A DNA stretch of 64,000 nucleotides, taken from assembly GCF_019801465.1 (NCBI RefSeq), contig NZ_JAHVJA010000002.1, forward strand, positions 186,001-250,000, given 5' to 3'. This stretch comes from Leisingera daeponensis. Lineage in GTDB: Bacteria > Pseudomonadota > Alphaproteobacteria > Rhodobacterales > Rhodobacteraceae. The first letter of the stretch is position 1. Each line of letters opens with the position of its first letter. Shown here in pieces: positions 1 through 9,550 of the stretch. Below the pieces are notes generated by a model. It was not told the DNA's origin and did not search any database. It saw only the letters and a program-made list of their open reading frames with translations. Both the position numbers and the translations under genes were made by a program.

Positions 1-733
1 TTTCCGTCAGCTCGGAAAACTTCAGCCGGCTGGCGGCTTCATGGGTGAAAGCCTGCACGGTCTGCACCGCCCCCAGCGCCTCGCCCGCGTTGCCGGAAGA
101 AGCGGCGATCCAGTCCTGGTTCTCCTTGCTGATGGCGCGCAGGCGGCGGCCCAGCACCAGGATCGGCACAATGACCGCAGGCACGATCAGCAGCACCATC
201 ATCGTCAGCTTCGCCGAGGTCAGCAGCATCAGCACCATGCCGCCCAGGAAAATCAGCAGGTTGCGCAGCGCAATCGACACCGAAGAGCCCAGTACCGACT
301 GGATCAGCGTGGTGTCGGTGGTGATCCGGCTCAGCACCTCGCCGGTCATGATGCGCTCGTAAAACTCCGGGCTCATGCCGATCACCCGGTCGAACACCGC
401 CTTGCGGATATCGGCCACCACCCGCTCGCCCAGCCGCGTCACCAGCGCATAGCGCACGCCGGTGCCCACCGCCAGCAAAGCGGCAATCACCAGCGCACCG
501 CTGAAATAGAGGTTCAAGAGTTCGGAATCAGAGACCCGGAAATTGTCCACCACCCGGCGCACTGCCAAGGGCAGCGTCAGCGACAGACCCGCCGTCAGCA
601 CCAGCGCACAGGTGGCAGCCAGCATGAGCAGGCGGTAAGGCTGCATGAACGGCCAAAGCGCTGACAGCACGCCAATCTTCCGGGATTTCTCCCGCTCTTG
701 CTCCGCATTCGGGGCCGCTTGTCTCCGCGCCAT
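1..733 (-). CDS. ABC transporter, fused permease/ATPase (5' part only)
   Basis: The gene reads leftwards and runs off the window; 244 N-terminal residues are visible, starting at ATG 733. They form the membrane domain of an MsbA/LmrA-type exporter: a charged N-terminus, a hydrophobic helix at about residues 35-55, a second near 75-95, then the typical cytoplasmic segment with FYERIMTGEVLSRITTDT, followed by two more membrane helices. The ATPase domain lies outside the window. Half-transporters of this type act as homodimers in the inner membrane, exporting lipids or drugs; the substrate cannot be told here. The tRNA-Gly gene lies upstream on the same strand. Confidence 0.85.
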   Translation of the reverse strand, partial: MARRQAAPNAEQEREKSRKIGVLSALWPFMQPYRLLMLAATCALVLTAGLSLTLPLAVRRVVDNFRVSDSELLNLYFSGALVIAALLAVGTGVRYALVTRLGERVVADIRKAVFDRVIGMSPEFYERIMTGEVLSRITTDTTLIQSVLGSSVSIALRNLLIFLGGMVLMLLTSAKLTMMVLLIVPAVIVPILVLGRRLRAISKENQDWIAASSGNAGEALGAVQTVQAFTHEAASRLKFSELTE

Positions 734-900
734 TCCGGATCCTTCTGCACATTGGTCTGGCGGGACTTGAAACCCCGCGCATTTGCCAAGGTTCATGGCC
801 CCGCAGGTCCGGCGCGTCAAGCGCTGAGCAGTTTCAAAAAGCGCCTGAAAACAGCCGCGCACTGCGTCACAGGGTATCACTCAAGCGTGCTGGGAAGGTC

Positions 901-974
901 TGGAGCGGGTAGCGGGAATCGAACCCGCACCTTAAGCTTGGAAGGCTCTTATGATACCATTTCACCATACCCGC
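901..974 (-). tRNA. tRNA-Gly (anticodon TCC)
   Basis: Read on the minus strand, the acceptor arm GCGGGTA pairs fully with TACCCGC, the T-arm GCGGG/CCCGC encloses TTCGATT, and the anticodon loop is CTTCCAA, giving anticodon TCC. The CCA end is encoded (901-903). The anticodon stem has four pairs (one G-U), but position 27 (A) faces position 43 (A), a mismatch at the top of the stem. The rest of the cloverleaf is normal, so the gene is probably functional. Confidence 0.95.
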
Positions 975-1150
975 TCAGGACATTTGCTGATTTAGGTGAA
1001 GCGCCGGGGAAGGTCAACCACCTTGTTTTCGTTTGCCTTTGCAGCGGCGGAAAATTCAGCGCGCCCCTTGCGAAAGCCCCGCCAAGCCCCCCAAATAACA
1101 GCGCAATCCCTCCGCCCCGCCGCCTGCTCAGAACACCGGAAGAAACCGCC

Positions 1151-1864
1151 GTGACCCGAAACCCTCAAACCGTTGTCATCACCGCCCACGGCCAGCCCTC
1201 GGCCCCTGCCCCGGCAGAGGCGGATCTGGCTGCGACGGCGGCAGCCGTTGCTGCATTTCTTCCCGGCTGGGACGTCCGCTCCGCCACCCTCGCAGCCGCC
1301 GGCCGCCTGGAGGCGATGATGGAGGACGGCGCGGTGGTCTATCCGTTTTTCATGTCGCGCGGCTATTTCACCGGCACGGTGCTGCCCGCCCGCCTTCAAG
1401 GCCGGCACTGCCGGTTGGCCACCCCGTTCGGCCTGGCCAGCGGACTGCCGGAAGTTGCCGCAAACGCCGTGCGCCGGGCGGCGGCAGACCGGGGCTGGAC
1501 GTTGGGCGCCCTCAATCTGATGCTGGCGGCCCACGGTTCCGCCCGCGGCCCGCGGGCCGCCGAGGCAGCGGAGGACTTCGCCGCCAGGCTCAGACCGCTT
1601 TTGCCGGGCTGCACTTTGTCGCTGGGCTACGTCGAACAAGACCCGCGGATCAAAACCGCCGCCGCCTCACTGCCCGCACAGTCGGTCTGCCTGCCCTTTT
1701 TCGCCCAGGCCGGCGACCATGTGAAACAGGACCTGCCGGAAGCATTGGAGGCCGCCTGCTTCAGCGGCATTGTGCTGCCGGTCGCCGGCGCCCTGCCCGG
1801 CGCCCCGGCACTCATCGCCGCGGCCATCCGCGCGGCAAGCCTTGATCAGGACGCCGCCGGGTAG
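1151..1864 (+). CDS. CbiX/sirohydrochlorin-chelatase-like protein
   Basis: 237 residues from GTG 1151, chosen because the reading frame further upstream runs through the tRNA gene and a GGAAG ribosome-binding site precedes the GTG. Two similar halves are visible, each beginning with a His-Gly motif: ITAHGQPS near residue 10 and LAAHGSARG near residue 125. This matches the CbiX/CbiK-type chelatase fold, whose histidines hold the metal ion in cobalt or iron insertion into sirohydrochlorin. Nearby genes do not belong to cobalamin or siroheme synthesis, so the metal and tetrapyrrole are unknown. It stands alone between two tRNA genes. Confidence 0.75.
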   Translation: MTRNPQTVVITAHGQPSAPAPAEADLAATAAAVAAFLPGWDVRSATLAAAGRLEAMMEDGAVVYPFFMSRGYFTGTVLPARLQGRHCRLATPFGLASGLPEVAANAVRRAAADRGWTLGALNLMLAAHGSARGPRAAEAAEDFAARLRPLLPGCTLSLGYVEQDPRIKTAAASLPAQSVCLPFFAQAGDHVKQDLPEALEAACFSGIVLPVAGALPGAPALIAAAIRAASLDQDAAG

Positions 1865-1969
1865 CATTAATTTTGCCCAAGGCGAAAAACGAAAATTAAC
1901 CCAGGCAAAAGCATTTGGCCTCTTGCGCCGGCACCGGGCATGTGATTAATCACGCCTTACACCACGGAT

Positions 1970-2043
1970 GGCGAGTTGGCGGAGTGGTGACGCAGCGGAT
2001 TGCAAATCCGTGTACACCGGTTCGATTCCGGTACTCGCCTCCA
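1970..2043 (+). tRNA. tRNA-Cys (anticodon GCA)
   Basis: The acceptor arm GGCGAGT pairs with ACTCGCC, the anticodon stem GCGGA/TCCGT holds loop TTGCAAA (anticodon GCA), and the T-arm ACCGG/CCGGT holds TTCGATT. The discriminator base is T and the CCA end is encoded (2041-2043). Confidence 0.96.
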
Positions 2044-2183
2044 TGTTTCCCAGCTGAAACACTGCCCGACACCAGATGCCTGGCGCTACCCCACAGGCCC
2101 ATCCAGCGGGGCCTCCGGACTGCTCGTTCTGCCCGGAGAAAGCGCCGCCGGCTGATTGTTCCGGCCAGCTGCGGCCGGCTCCT

Positions 2184-3797
2184 TTACCCTTTCAGCCGGA
2201 ACCGCTGGATCTTGCCTGTCTCTGTCTTCGGCAGCGCTTGTGCAAACACCACGGAACGCGGGTATTTGTAGGGGGCGATCACCCCTTTCACATGGTCCTG
2301 CAACAGCTTGACCAGCGCCGCCGACGGCTCGTAGCTTCCGGCCAGCACCACATGCGCCTGCACGATCTCGCCGCGGGCCTCGTCCGGGGCGCCCACCACG
2401 GCGCATTCCGCCACCGCCTCATGCGCCAGCAGCGCCGCCTCCACCTCCGGCCCGGCAATGTTGTAGCCGGCCGAGACGATCATGTCGTCGTTGCGGGCAG
2501 CAAAATGCAGATAGCCGTCCGCGTCCTGGATGAAGCTGTCGCCGGTGATGTTCCAGCCGTCCTTGACGTAATCCCCCTGCCGAGCGTCCGACAGGTAGCG
2601 GCAGCCGGTCGGACCCTTCACCGCCAGGCGCCCGACCTCACCGCGCGGCGCCTCGCCGCCTTCAGCGTCCAGAACCTTCACCTCGTAGCCCCCCACCGGC
2701 TTGCCGGTGCAGGCGGGCCGGTGGTCGCTGAAGCGGTTGGTGATGAAGATATGCAGCATCTCCGTCGCACCGATGCCGTCCAGCATCGGCTTGCCGGTCT
2801 TTTCGATCCACTCCTGGTACACCGGCGCGGGCAATGTCTCCCCGGCCGATACCGCCGCCCTGAGCGAGGACAGATCCGCCCCCTCCTCCATCGCGCGCAA
2901 CATCACCCGGTAGGCGGTCGGCGCGGTGAAACAGACGGTTGCCTTGTATTTCTCGATGATCTCGATCAGGTTCGGCGGTGTGGCGCTTTCCAGCAGCGTG
3001 GCCGCCGCGCCGAACCGCAACGGAAAAACCGCTAGCCCGCCGAGGCCGAAGGTGAAGGCCAGGGGCGGCGAGCCGACAAACACGTCCTCCGGCTGCACGT
3101 CAAGCACCTCACGCGCATAACCGTCGGCGATGATAAGCAGGTCGCGGTGGAAATGCATCGTCGCCTTGGGGGAACCGGTGGTGCCGGAAGTGAACCCCAG
3201 CAGCGCCACATCGTCCCGGCCAGTCTTCACCGCCTCATAGGTCACCGGTTTTTCCAGCGCCAGCCTGTCCAGCTCCGCATCGTGGTTGGAGGTGCCGTCA
3301 AAGCCCACAACCGTGTTCAGGAACTTCGAGTCCTTGGCGCAGGCCACCAGTTCATCCTTCAGCCGGGTGTCGCACAGCGCGTGGGAGATTTCCGCCTTGT
3401 CGACGATCTTGGCCAGCTCGCCCCGGCGCAGCATCGGCATGGTGTTGACCACCACCGCACCCGCCTTGGTCGCGGCCAGCCAGCAGGCCACCATCGCCGG
3501 GTTGTTGGCCGAGCGGATCAGCACCCGGTTGCCGGGCTTCACGCCCAGATCCTCGGTCAGCACATGCGCCAGCCGGTTGGTCCAGTCGGCCAGTTCCTTG
3601 TAGGTGCGGTAGCGGCCATTGCCGATCAGCGCGGTGCGATCGCCAAAGCCTTTTTCCACCATCGCATCGGTCAGCTCGACCGCAGCATTCAGGTATTCGG
3701 GATAGTCGAACCCCTCGAGCAGGAACTCCGGCCATTGCTCCGCCGGCGGCAGGTTGTCGCGGGTGAACGTATCCGCATGCGCTGTCGGTCCCAGCAT
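2184..3797 (-). CDS. Aryl-CoA ligase, probable 2-aminobenzoate-CoA ligase
   Basis: 537 residues, the usual length for benzoate/2-aminobenzoate-CoA ligases. The AMP-binding signature FTSGTTGSPKATM is at residues 202-214, GATEML follows near 340, and the C-terminal catalytic lysine lies in ETGKIQR. It would activate an aromatic acid with ATP and CoA in the cytoplasm. It is the last gene of a six-gene leftward operon; its ATG is one base after the stop of the acyl-CoA dehydrogenase, with GGAGGG upstream. The fusion oxygenase at the head of the operon points to 2-aminobenzoate as substrate. Benzoate or salicylate remain possible, since the ligase sequence alone does not fix the substrate. Confidence 0.82.
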   Translation of the reverse strand: MLGPTAHADTFTRDNLPPAEQWPEFLLEGFDYPEYLNAAVELTDAMVEKGFGDRTALIGNGRYRTYKELADWTNRLAHVLTEDLGVKPGNRVLIRSANNPAMVACWLAATKAGAVVVNTMPMLRRGELAKIVDKAEISHALCDTRLKDELVACAKDSKFLNTVVGFDGTSNHDAELDRLALEKPVTYEAVKTGRDDVALLGFTSGTTGSPKATMHFHRDLLIIADGYAREVLDVQPEDVFVGSPPLAFTFGLGGLAVFPLRFGAAATLLESATPPNLIEIIEKYKATVCFTAPTAYRVMLRAMEEGADLSSLRAAVSAGETLPAPVYQEWIEKTGKPMLDGIGATEMLHIFITNRFSDHRPACTGKPVGGYEVKVLDAEGGEAPRGEVGRLAVKGPTGCRYLSDARQGDYVKDGWNITGDSFIQDADGYLHFAARNDDMIVSAGYNIAGPEVEAALLAHEAVAECAVVGAPDEARGEIVQAHVVLAGSYEPSAALVKLLQDHVKGVIAPYKYPRSVVFAQALPKTETGKIQRFRLKG

Positions 3798-3798
3798 C

Positions 3799-4959
3799 TT
3801 AATTCCCTCCCTGAAAGGCGGCCAGCGCTTGGCGCGCGATCACCACCCGCTGCACGTCTGATGCACCCTCGTAAATGCGCAGCGCACGGATATCGCGGTA
3901 GAGCTCCTCCACCTTCTGGCCCGAGCGCACCCCGTCGCCGCCATGCAGCTGCACAGCCTTGTCGATGACCTGCTGCGCCTGATCGGTGGAAAACAGCTTG
4001 GCCATCGCCGCCTCGCGCGTCACCCGCGCAGCGCCGGTGTCCTTGGCCCAGGCGGCGCGGTAGACCAGCAGCGCCGAGGCGTCCACATCCAGCGCCATTT
4101 CCGCAATATGGCCCTGCACCATCTGCAAGTCGAACAGGGGCGCACCCTGCACCTGCCGGGTGGTGACCCGCTCCAGCGCTTCATCCAGCGCGCGGCGGGC
4201 AAAGCCCAGTGCCGCCGCCGCCACGGTGGAGCGGAACACATCAAGCACCGACATGGCGATCTTGAAGCCCGCGCCAGGCTGGCCCAGCAGGGCGGATTTC
4301 GGAATGCGGCAGTCGGTAAAGCGCAAGGTCGCCAAGGGATGCGGCGCGATCACCTGCTGACGCTCGACCACCTCGAACCCCGGCAGGCCCGCAGGCACCA
4401 CAAAGGTGCTCAACCCCCTGGCGCCCGGCGCTTCACCCGTGCGGGCAAAGAGCGTGTAGACATCTGCAATTCCGCCGTTGGAAATCCAGGTCTTCTCGCC
4501 GTTCAGCACGTAAGACTCGCCGTCCAGCGTGGCGGTCATGGTCGAATTGGCCACATCCGACCCCGACTGCGGCTCCGTCAGCGCGAAGGCCGAGATTGCC
4601 TTGCCCGCCCTGGTCAGCGGCAACCATTCCGTCTGCTGCTCCGGCGTGCCGAACAGTGAAATTGCGCCGGTGCCCAGCCCCTGCATGGCAAAGGCAAAAT
4701 CGGCCAGCCCGTCATGGCGCGCCAGCGTCTCGCGGATCAGGCACAGCGTGCGCACATCCAGCTGCTCGCCGGCTTCTGCCCCGCTGTGCCGGGTCCAACC
4801 CGCCGCGCCCAGCGCCGCCACCAGCGAGCGGCAGGCCGCATCCGTGTCGGAATGATCGATCCCCGCCAGATACGCCCCGGCCCAATCGTCCAGCTCCGCC
4901 GCCAAGGCACGGTGCCGGTCTTCAAAGAACGGCCAGGTTAGAAAGCTCTTGTCCGCCAT
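3799..4959 (-). CDS. Acyl-CoA dehydrogenase of the aminobenzoyl-CoA operon
   Basis: 386 residues from ATG 4959, preceded by GGAGGAG at good spacing; an upstream in-frame ATG (5010) lacks this support. Typical acyl-CoA dehydrogenase features are present: [11 protein letters not shown] (FAD/substrate loop), the middle beta domain with [10 protein letters not shown], and a C-terminal helical domain with QLHGGDGV and [17 protein letters not shown]. The catalytic base is expected in the IYEGASDVQ region. Family members oxidise acyl-CoA thioesters and pass electrons to ETF. Here it probably acts on an alicyclic CoA intermediate left after dearomatisation. The spacing to the crotonase gene upstream is 110 bases. 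Confidence 0.85.
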   Translation of the reverse strand: MADKSFLTWPFFEDRHRALAAELDDWAGAYLAGIDHSDTDAACRSLVAALGAAGWTRHSGAEAGEQLDVRTLCLIRETLARHDGLADFAFAMQGLGTGAISLFGTPEQQTEWLPLTRAGKAISAFALTEPQSGSDVANSTMTATLDGESYVLNGEKTWISNGGIADVYTLFARTGEAPGARGLSTFVVPAGLPGFEVVERQQVIAPHPLATLRFTDCRIPKSALLGQPGAGFKIAMSVLDVFRSTVAAAALGFARRALDEALERVTTRQVQGAPLFDLQMVQGHIAEMALDVDASALLVYRAAWAKDTGAARVTREAAMAKLFSTDQAQQVIDKAVQLHGGDGVRSGQKVEELYRDIRALRIYEGASDVQRVVIARQALAAFQGGN

Positions 4960-5069
4960 CCGCGTCTCCTCCCGGTGAACAGGCTGCGCGCCCGTTTCAT
5001 CTTTCCCCAAATACTCCCGCCGGAGGCACCCGCGCCCTCCTCCGGCGCGCGTTCCGGCGGTGCCGCGGC

Positions 5070-5876
5070 TCAGTCGCCTTCAAACAGCGGCTTTTCCTTG
5101 TTCACAAAGGCATGATAGGCGCGCTCGAAATCGGCTGTCTGCATGCAGATCGCCTGCGCCTGCGCCTCGGCCTCAATCGCCTGCTCGATCGACATCGACC
5201 ATTCCTGCGCCAGCATCGTCTTGGTCATCATATGGCCAAAGTTGGGGCCGGCCGCGATCCGCTCGGCCCAGCTCTGTGCCTCGGCCTCCAGCTCATCCGC
5301 CGCCACCAGTTTGTTGTGGAACCCCCAGGCATGACCCTCCTCGGCGCTCATCGAGCGGCCGGTGTACAACAGCTCCGCCGCCCGGCCCTGGCCGATGATG
5401 CGCGGCAGGATTGCGCAGGCCCCCATGTCGCAGCCCGCCAGCCCCACTCGGGTGAACAGGAACGCCGTCTTGGCCTCGGGCGTGGCAATGCGGATATCCG
5501 ACGCCATGGCGATGATCGCGCCTGCGCCCACGCAGATGCCGTCAATCGCCGCAATCACCGGCTTGCCGCAGTTCACGATCGCCTTGACCAGATCGCCGGT
5601 CATCCGGGTAAAGGCCAAGAGCTCCTTCATGCTCATCTTCGTCAGCGGTCCGATGATGTCATGCACATCGCCGCCCGAGCAGAAGTTGCCGCCGTTGGAG
5701 GCAAAGACCACCGCCTTCACCGTGTCGTCATAATGCAGATCGCGGAACCAGTCGCGCAGCTCTGCATAGCTGTCGAACGTCAGCGGGTTCTTGCGCTCCG
5801 GCCGGTTCAACGAGACGGTGGCGACGCCATCCTCGATCCGGCACAGGAAGTGCTTCGTTTCCTTGTTTTCCATCAT
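5070..5876 (-). CDS. Enoyl-CoA hydratase/isomerase family protein (crotonase) in the aminobenzoyl-CoA operon
   Basis: 268 residues. The oxyanion-hole regions of the crotonase fold are visible as [11 protein letters not shown] (about residue 60) and [19 protein letters not shown] (about 115-133). The following catalytic segment, [18 protein letters not shown], differs from the fatty-acid hydratases, which usually carry Glu here, so the reaction may be hydrolysis or ring opening rather than simple hydration. The ATG overlaps the stop of the MarR gene in an ATGA junction, indicating coupled translation. It probably processes the ring after the oxygenase step. Confidence 0.82.
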   Translation of the reverse strand: MMENKETKHFLCRIEDGVATVSLNRPERKNPLTFDSYAELRDWFRDLHYDDTVKAVVFASNGGNFCSGGDVHDIIGPLTKMSMKELLAFTRMTGDLVKAIVNCGKPVIAAIDGICVGAGAIIAMASDIRIATPEAKTAFLFTRVGLAGCDMGACAILPRIIGQGRAAELLYTGRSMSAEEGHAWGFHNKLVAADELEAEAQSWAERIAAGPNFGHMMTKTMLAQEWSMSIEQAIEAEAQAQAICMQTADFERAYHAFVNKEKPLFEGD

Positions 5877-6325
5877 GCCTTGCCTCTCTCTTCCAGCCGC
5901 CGCGCCACGGCGCCCAGGCTTTCAGCGATCCCCTGTGCCTCATCCGCCGTGAGCCCGTCAAAGGCCGCGTCGATCCAGGCTTCATGCGCCTCTGCCTGGC
6001 GGGCGAATTCAGTCCTGCCCGCCGCTGTCAGCTTCACCAGATTGGCGCGCCGGTCGCCCTCGACCTTCTCGCGCAGAACGTGGCCGTCCTCGACCAGCCG
6101 CTCTACAATGCCGGTCACATTGCCGTTGGAGACTTTCAGAACCCCCGACAACTCGCTCATCTTCAATCCTTTTTCGTGCCGCATGAGCGCTGCCATCACG
6201 TCAAACCGCGGCAGCGTGGTCGCGAAATCCCGCCGCAGGTTCTCGCGCACTTCGCTCTCCACCGCCTTGGTGGCCTTCAGCACCTTCAGCCACAGCCGCA
6301 GCCGGTCCTTCGATGTCGTGCTCAA
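5873..6325 (-). CDS. MarR-family transcriptional regulator
   Basis: 150 residues. The start is TTG 6325: it overlaps the stop of the SDR gene in a TTGA junction and has GGAGGGG five bases upstream, while no ATG fits as well. The central winged helix is evident ([22 protein letters not shown] as helix-turn-helix, then [15 protein letters not shown] as wing). MarR proteins are dimers, usually repressors released by a small aromatic or acyl-CoA ligand. Sitting inside the operon, it likely controls it, and the inverted repeat at 9398-9427 is the obvious candidate operator. Confidence 0.85.
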   Translation of the reverse strand: MSTTSKDRLRLWLKVLKATKAVESEVRENLRRDFATTLPRFDVMAALMRHEKGLKMSELSGVLKVSNGNVTGIVERLVEDGHVLREKVEGDRRANLVKLTAAGRTEFARQAEAHEAWIDAAFDGLTADEAQGIAESLGAVARRLEERGKA

Positions 6326-7047
6326 ATTTCCCCTCCCGACACGCTCATTGCGTGCCCATTGACCGAGGCCGCGCCCCCGGATGCCAGGAACACCGCCGTG
6401 GCCGCCACTTCCTCCGGGGCAATCAGCCGCTGCATCGGATTGCCGCCGACCACCATCTTCAGCGCTTTTTCCCGCGGTATGTCATGCCGCGCCATCAGCC
6501 CAGTGATCGCGCTTTCCGCCATCTCCGTGTCCACGAACCCGGGGCAGATCGCATTACAGGTGATGCCCCGCTTGGCGACGCCCTGCGCCACCGACCGCAC
6601 CAGTCCCAGCACCCCGTGTTTGGAGGCCGCATAGGCCGGGATCTGCGCCCCGCCCTGCAAGGACGCGGTCGAGGCGATAGCGATCAGCCGCCCGCCCGTC
6701 CCCATGCCCGCCCGCAAGGCGGCCCGGAAAGTCAGAAACGTCCCCGTCATATTGACCGTCAGGGTCCGCTGCCAATCCGCCAGTTCAACGTCCTCTATAC
6801 GGGCCGCGACACCGGTTCCGGCATTGGCAATCACCACATCATACGGCGCATCAAACAGCGCCTGCACCTGAACCTCGTCGGCGACATCCGCTTCCCTGAT
6901 TTCCAGGTCCAGCCCCTCCGCCGCCGCTTCCAGCGGTGCCCGGCGCCGCCCGGCGATGGTGACGCGGCAGCCTTCCGCAGCAAAGGCATGCGCAATGGCC
7001 TTGCCGATGCCAGTGCCGCCGCCGGTAACAAGAACGCGCCGTGTCAT
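6322..7047 (-). CDS. SDR-family dehydrogenase/reductase
   Basis: 241 residues from ATG 7047, which overlaps the stop of the fusion oxygenase (ATGA). The Rossmann motif [11 protein letters not shown] is at residues 6-16, NAG follows near 80, and the catalytic Ser and YxxxK appear in IASTASLQ and YAASKHG. It is a classical NAD(P)-dependent short-chain dehydrogenase, probably acting on a hydroxy- or keto-intermediate of the aminobenzoyl-CoA route, where a 3-hydroxyacyl-CoA dehydrogenase step is needed. The exact substrate is inference from the operon. Confidence 0.83.
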   Translation of the reverse strand: MTRRVLVTGGGTGIGKAIAHAFAAEGCRVTIAGRRRAPLEAAAEGLDLEIREADVADEVQVQALFDAPYDVVIANAGTGVAARIEDVELADWQRTLTVNMTGTFLTFRAALRAGMGTGGRLIAIASTASLQGGAQIPAYAASKHGVLGLVRSVAQGVAKRGITCNAICPGFVDTEMAESAITGLMARHDIPREKALKMVVGGNPMQRLIAPEEVAATAVFLASGGAASVNGHAMSVSGGEI

Positions 7048-9338
7048 GCCCGGATCACCTCCGCTTCTCGGTCCGCCAGCCGCCATAGCTGATCGCGGCC
7101 CGCATGATAGGGCAGCAGCCAGTCGCAGTGGCGGTCGCCGATGCGCGCGGCCTCATGCAGGGTCCAGTAAGGATCCGCCAGATGCGGCCGCCCGATGCAA
7201 ACCAGGTCCGCGCGCCCGGCCATCAGGATCGAATTGGCATGGTCCGCCTCGTAGATGTTGCCCACCGCCATTGTGGCAATCCCCGCCTCGTTGCGGATGC
7301 GGTCGGAAAACGGCGTCTGGAACATGCGGCCGTAAACCGGCTGCGCGTCCGTCGAGGTCTGCCCGGCGGACACGTCTATGATATCCGCTCCGGCAGCGGT
7401 GAAGGCCTTGGCGATTTCCACCGCCTCCTCCGGTGTCACGCCTTCGCCGCCGACCCAGTCGTTGGCAGAGATCCGCACCGACATCGGTTTACCCTCGGGC
7501 CAGACCGCCCGCATGGCCCGGAACACCTCCAGCGGATAGCGCAGCCGGTTCTCCAGGCTGCCGCCGTACTCATCGGTGCGAATGTTCGATTTTGGTGATA
7601 TAAAGGACGAAATCAGATAGCCATGCGCGGCATGAAGTTCGATCATGTCAAACCCGGCGCGCCCCGCCATCTGCGCCGACGCAACAAATTCGTCGCGAAT
7701 TTGGTCCATTTCGCCCCGCGTGATCTCCCGCGGCGCCGGGTTGTTATCCGACCACGGGATGGCAGAGGCCGAGACCGTCTCCCAGTTCCCCTCCGCCAGT
7801 GGCGCGTCCATCACTTCCCAGCCCAGCTGGGTCGATCCCTTGCGGCCCGAATGGCCGATTTGGCAGCAGATCTTGGCACTGGTCTCAGTATGAACGAAAT
7901 CCGTCAGCCGCGTCCAAGCCGCCTCATGCTCCGGCGCATAAAGGCCCGGACAGCCCAGCGAGATCCGCCCCTCAGCGCTGACACAGGTCATCTCGGTATA
8001 GACCAGCCCGGCCCCGCCCTTGGCCCGTTCACCGTAGTGGATCAGGTGCCAGTTGGTCGGGCAGCCCTCCACCGCCTTGTACTGCGCCATGGGCGAAACC
8101 ACCACGCGGTTCTTCAGCTCCATCCCGCGCAGCTTAAACGGCGCGAACATCGGCGGCCGCACCGGCGCATCTGCAGGTGCGCCAGCCTTGCCCTGGAACC
8201 ACTTCTCGGCGCTTTGCAGCCATTCCGCGTCCCGCAGGCGCAGGTTTTCGTGGGAAATCCGCTGCGAGCGGGTCAGCAGCGAATAATTGAACTGCACCGG
8301 ATCCATATCCAGGTAGCGCTCGACCTCCTCGAACCACTCCAGTGAGTTGCGCGCCGCCGATTGCAGCCGCAGCACATCCAGCCGCCGCTCCTCCTGATAG
8401 CGTTCAAAGGCGCGCTCCAGCGTCGGCTCGGTGCTGACCAGCTCCGCCAGCGCGATGGCGCTGTCAAACGCCAATCGCGACCCCGACCCGATGGAAAAAT
8501 GCGCCGTGGCCGAGGCATCGCCCAGCAGCACCACATTCTCATGGTGCCACTTCTCGCAGAGCACCCGCGGGAAATTGATCCACACCGCCGCCCCGCGCAG
8601 GTGCGCCGCGTTCGACATCAGCGCGTGCCCGTCCAGATGATCGGCGAAGATCTCCTCGCAGGTACGGATGATCGCCTCCTTGCTCATGCTCTCGAAGCCC
8701 CAGTTCTCCCAGGTCTCGGCCGAGCATTCGACGATCACCGTCGCGGTGTCGGCATCGAACTGGTAGGCGTGGATCCACATCCAGCCGTGCTGAGTCTTTT
8801 CAAAAATGAAGGTGAAGGCATCGTCGAATTTCTGATGGGTGCCCAGCCAGATGAACTTGCAGGGCCGAACGTCGATTTCCGGTTTAAAATGCTCCGCGAA
8901 CTCATTGCGGACACTGGAATTCAGCCCATCGCAGCCGACCACCAGATCGTATTCTTTCTGATACTCCGACGCGGGCTTGGCAACGGTTTCGAACTGCAAG
9001 TCCACCCCCAGTTCCCTTGCCCGGTCCTGCAGCAGCAACAGCATCTTCTTGCGCCCGATCCCGGCAAACCCGTGCCCGCCCGACACCGTGCGCGTGCCGC
9101 CATGCACAACGGCAATATCATCCCAGTAGGCAAAGTTTTCCCGGATCGCCTCCGCGCTCTTCAGGTCGTTGGCGCTCAGGTTTTCCAGCGCGTCATCCGA
9201 CAGCACCACGCCCCAGCCAAAGGTATCGTCAGCCTTGTTGCGCTCGATCACCGTGACCTCCGCCTCCGGCTGCCGCAGCTTCATCGAGATGGCAAAGTAG
9301 AGGCCGGCAGGCCCTCCTCCCAGACAGACGACTTTCAT
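7044..9338 (-). CDS. 2-aminobenzoyl-CoA monooxygenase/reductase-type fusion enzyme
   Basis: 764 residues from ATG 9338 (GGAAGGG six bases upstream). The N-terminal half (1 to about 380) is an FAD aromatic monooxygenase: CLGGGPAGL at residues 5-13, VVGCDGLNS near 135, and [16 protein letters not shown] near 271. The C-terminal half (about 397-750) is an Old Yellow Enzyme: [19 protein letters not shown], the active-site HxxH-type region ELHAAHGYL, and IGRPHLADP at the end. This two-enzyme fusion is the architecture of Azoarcus evansii 2-aminobenzoyl-CoA monooxygenase/reductase, which hydroxylates and then hydrogenates the ring. Relatives are often named salicylyl-CoA 5-hydroxylase. It is the first gene of its operon. 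Confidence 0.88.
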   Translation of the reverse strand: MKVVCLGGGPAGLYFAISMKLRQPEAEVTVIERNKADDTFGWGVVLSDDALENLSANDLKSAEAIRENFAYWDDIAVVHGGTRTVSGGHGFAGIGRKKMLLLLQDRARELGVDLQFETVAKPASEYQKEYDLVVGCDGLNSSVRNEFAEHFKPEIDVRPCKFIWLGTHQKFDDAFTFIFEKTQHGWMWIHAYQFDADTATVIVECSAETWENWGFESMSKEAIIRTCEEIFADHLDGHALMSNAAHLRGAAVWINFPRVLCEKWHHENVVLLGDASATAHFSIGSGSRLAFDSAIALAELVSTEPTLERAFERYQEERRLDVLRLQSAARNSLEWFEEVERYLDMDPVQFNYSLLTRSQRISHENLRLRDAEWLQSAEKWFQGKAGAPADAPVRPPMFAPFKLRGMELKNRVVVSPMAQYKAVEGCPTNWHLIHYGERAKGGAGLVYTEMTCVSAEGRISLGCPGLYAPEHEAAWTRLTDFVHTETSAKICCQIGHSGRKGSTQLGWEVMDAPLAEGNWETVSASAIPWSDNNPAPREITRGEMDQIRDEFVASAQMAGRAGFDMIELHAAHGYLISSFISPKSNIRTDEYGGSLENRLRYPLEVFRAMRAVWPEGKPMSVRISANDWVGGEGVTPEEAVEIAKAFTAAGADIIDVSAGQTSTDAQPVYGRMFQTPFSDRIRNEAGIATMAVGNIYEADHANSILMAGRADLVCIGRPHLADPYWTLHEAARIGDRHCDWLLPYHAGRDQLWRLADREAEVIRA

Positions 9339-9397
9339 GATCATCCCTTCCCGCTCAGAGCATGTCCCTGAGGAGCAGGATAAGCAGGAGCAGGAAA

Positions 9398-9427
9398 ACT
9401 TCAAGCCTAAAGTTTTAAGCTTGAAGT
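9398..9427. promoter_or_regulatory. Inverted repeat upstream of the aminobenzoyl-CoA operon (probable MarR operator)
   Basis: ACTTCAAGC (9398-9406) and GCTTGAAGT (9419-9427) form perfect 9-base arms around a 12-base AT-rich centre. The repeat lies about 60-90 bases before the start codon of the fusion oxygenase, in the only substantial gap upstream of the operon. Size, symmetry and the AT-rich middle suit a dimeric MarR protein, and such a regulator is encoded inside the operon. Binding itself is inference. Confidence 0.6.
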
Positions 9428-9550
9428 AATTACGTCAGCCAAACCTGCCAGCCCTGCCCCGGCACCGCCAGGGCAGAATATCTGTCTTTGACGGAACCCG
9501 GGCAACGCTCCGCGCCGGGCATCAGGCCTTGCCGCCCCGGCACACGGGGA

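Noticed and set aside
698-1150. Upstream extension of the CbiX-like frame
   Set aside because: It passes through the tRNA-Gly gene on the other strand and has no ribosome-binding site; the GTG at 1151 fits better.
2161-2178. Hairpin CCGGCC/GGCCGG after the CoA-ligase gene
   Set aside because: The stem is short and there is no T-run, so it could not be supported as a terminator.
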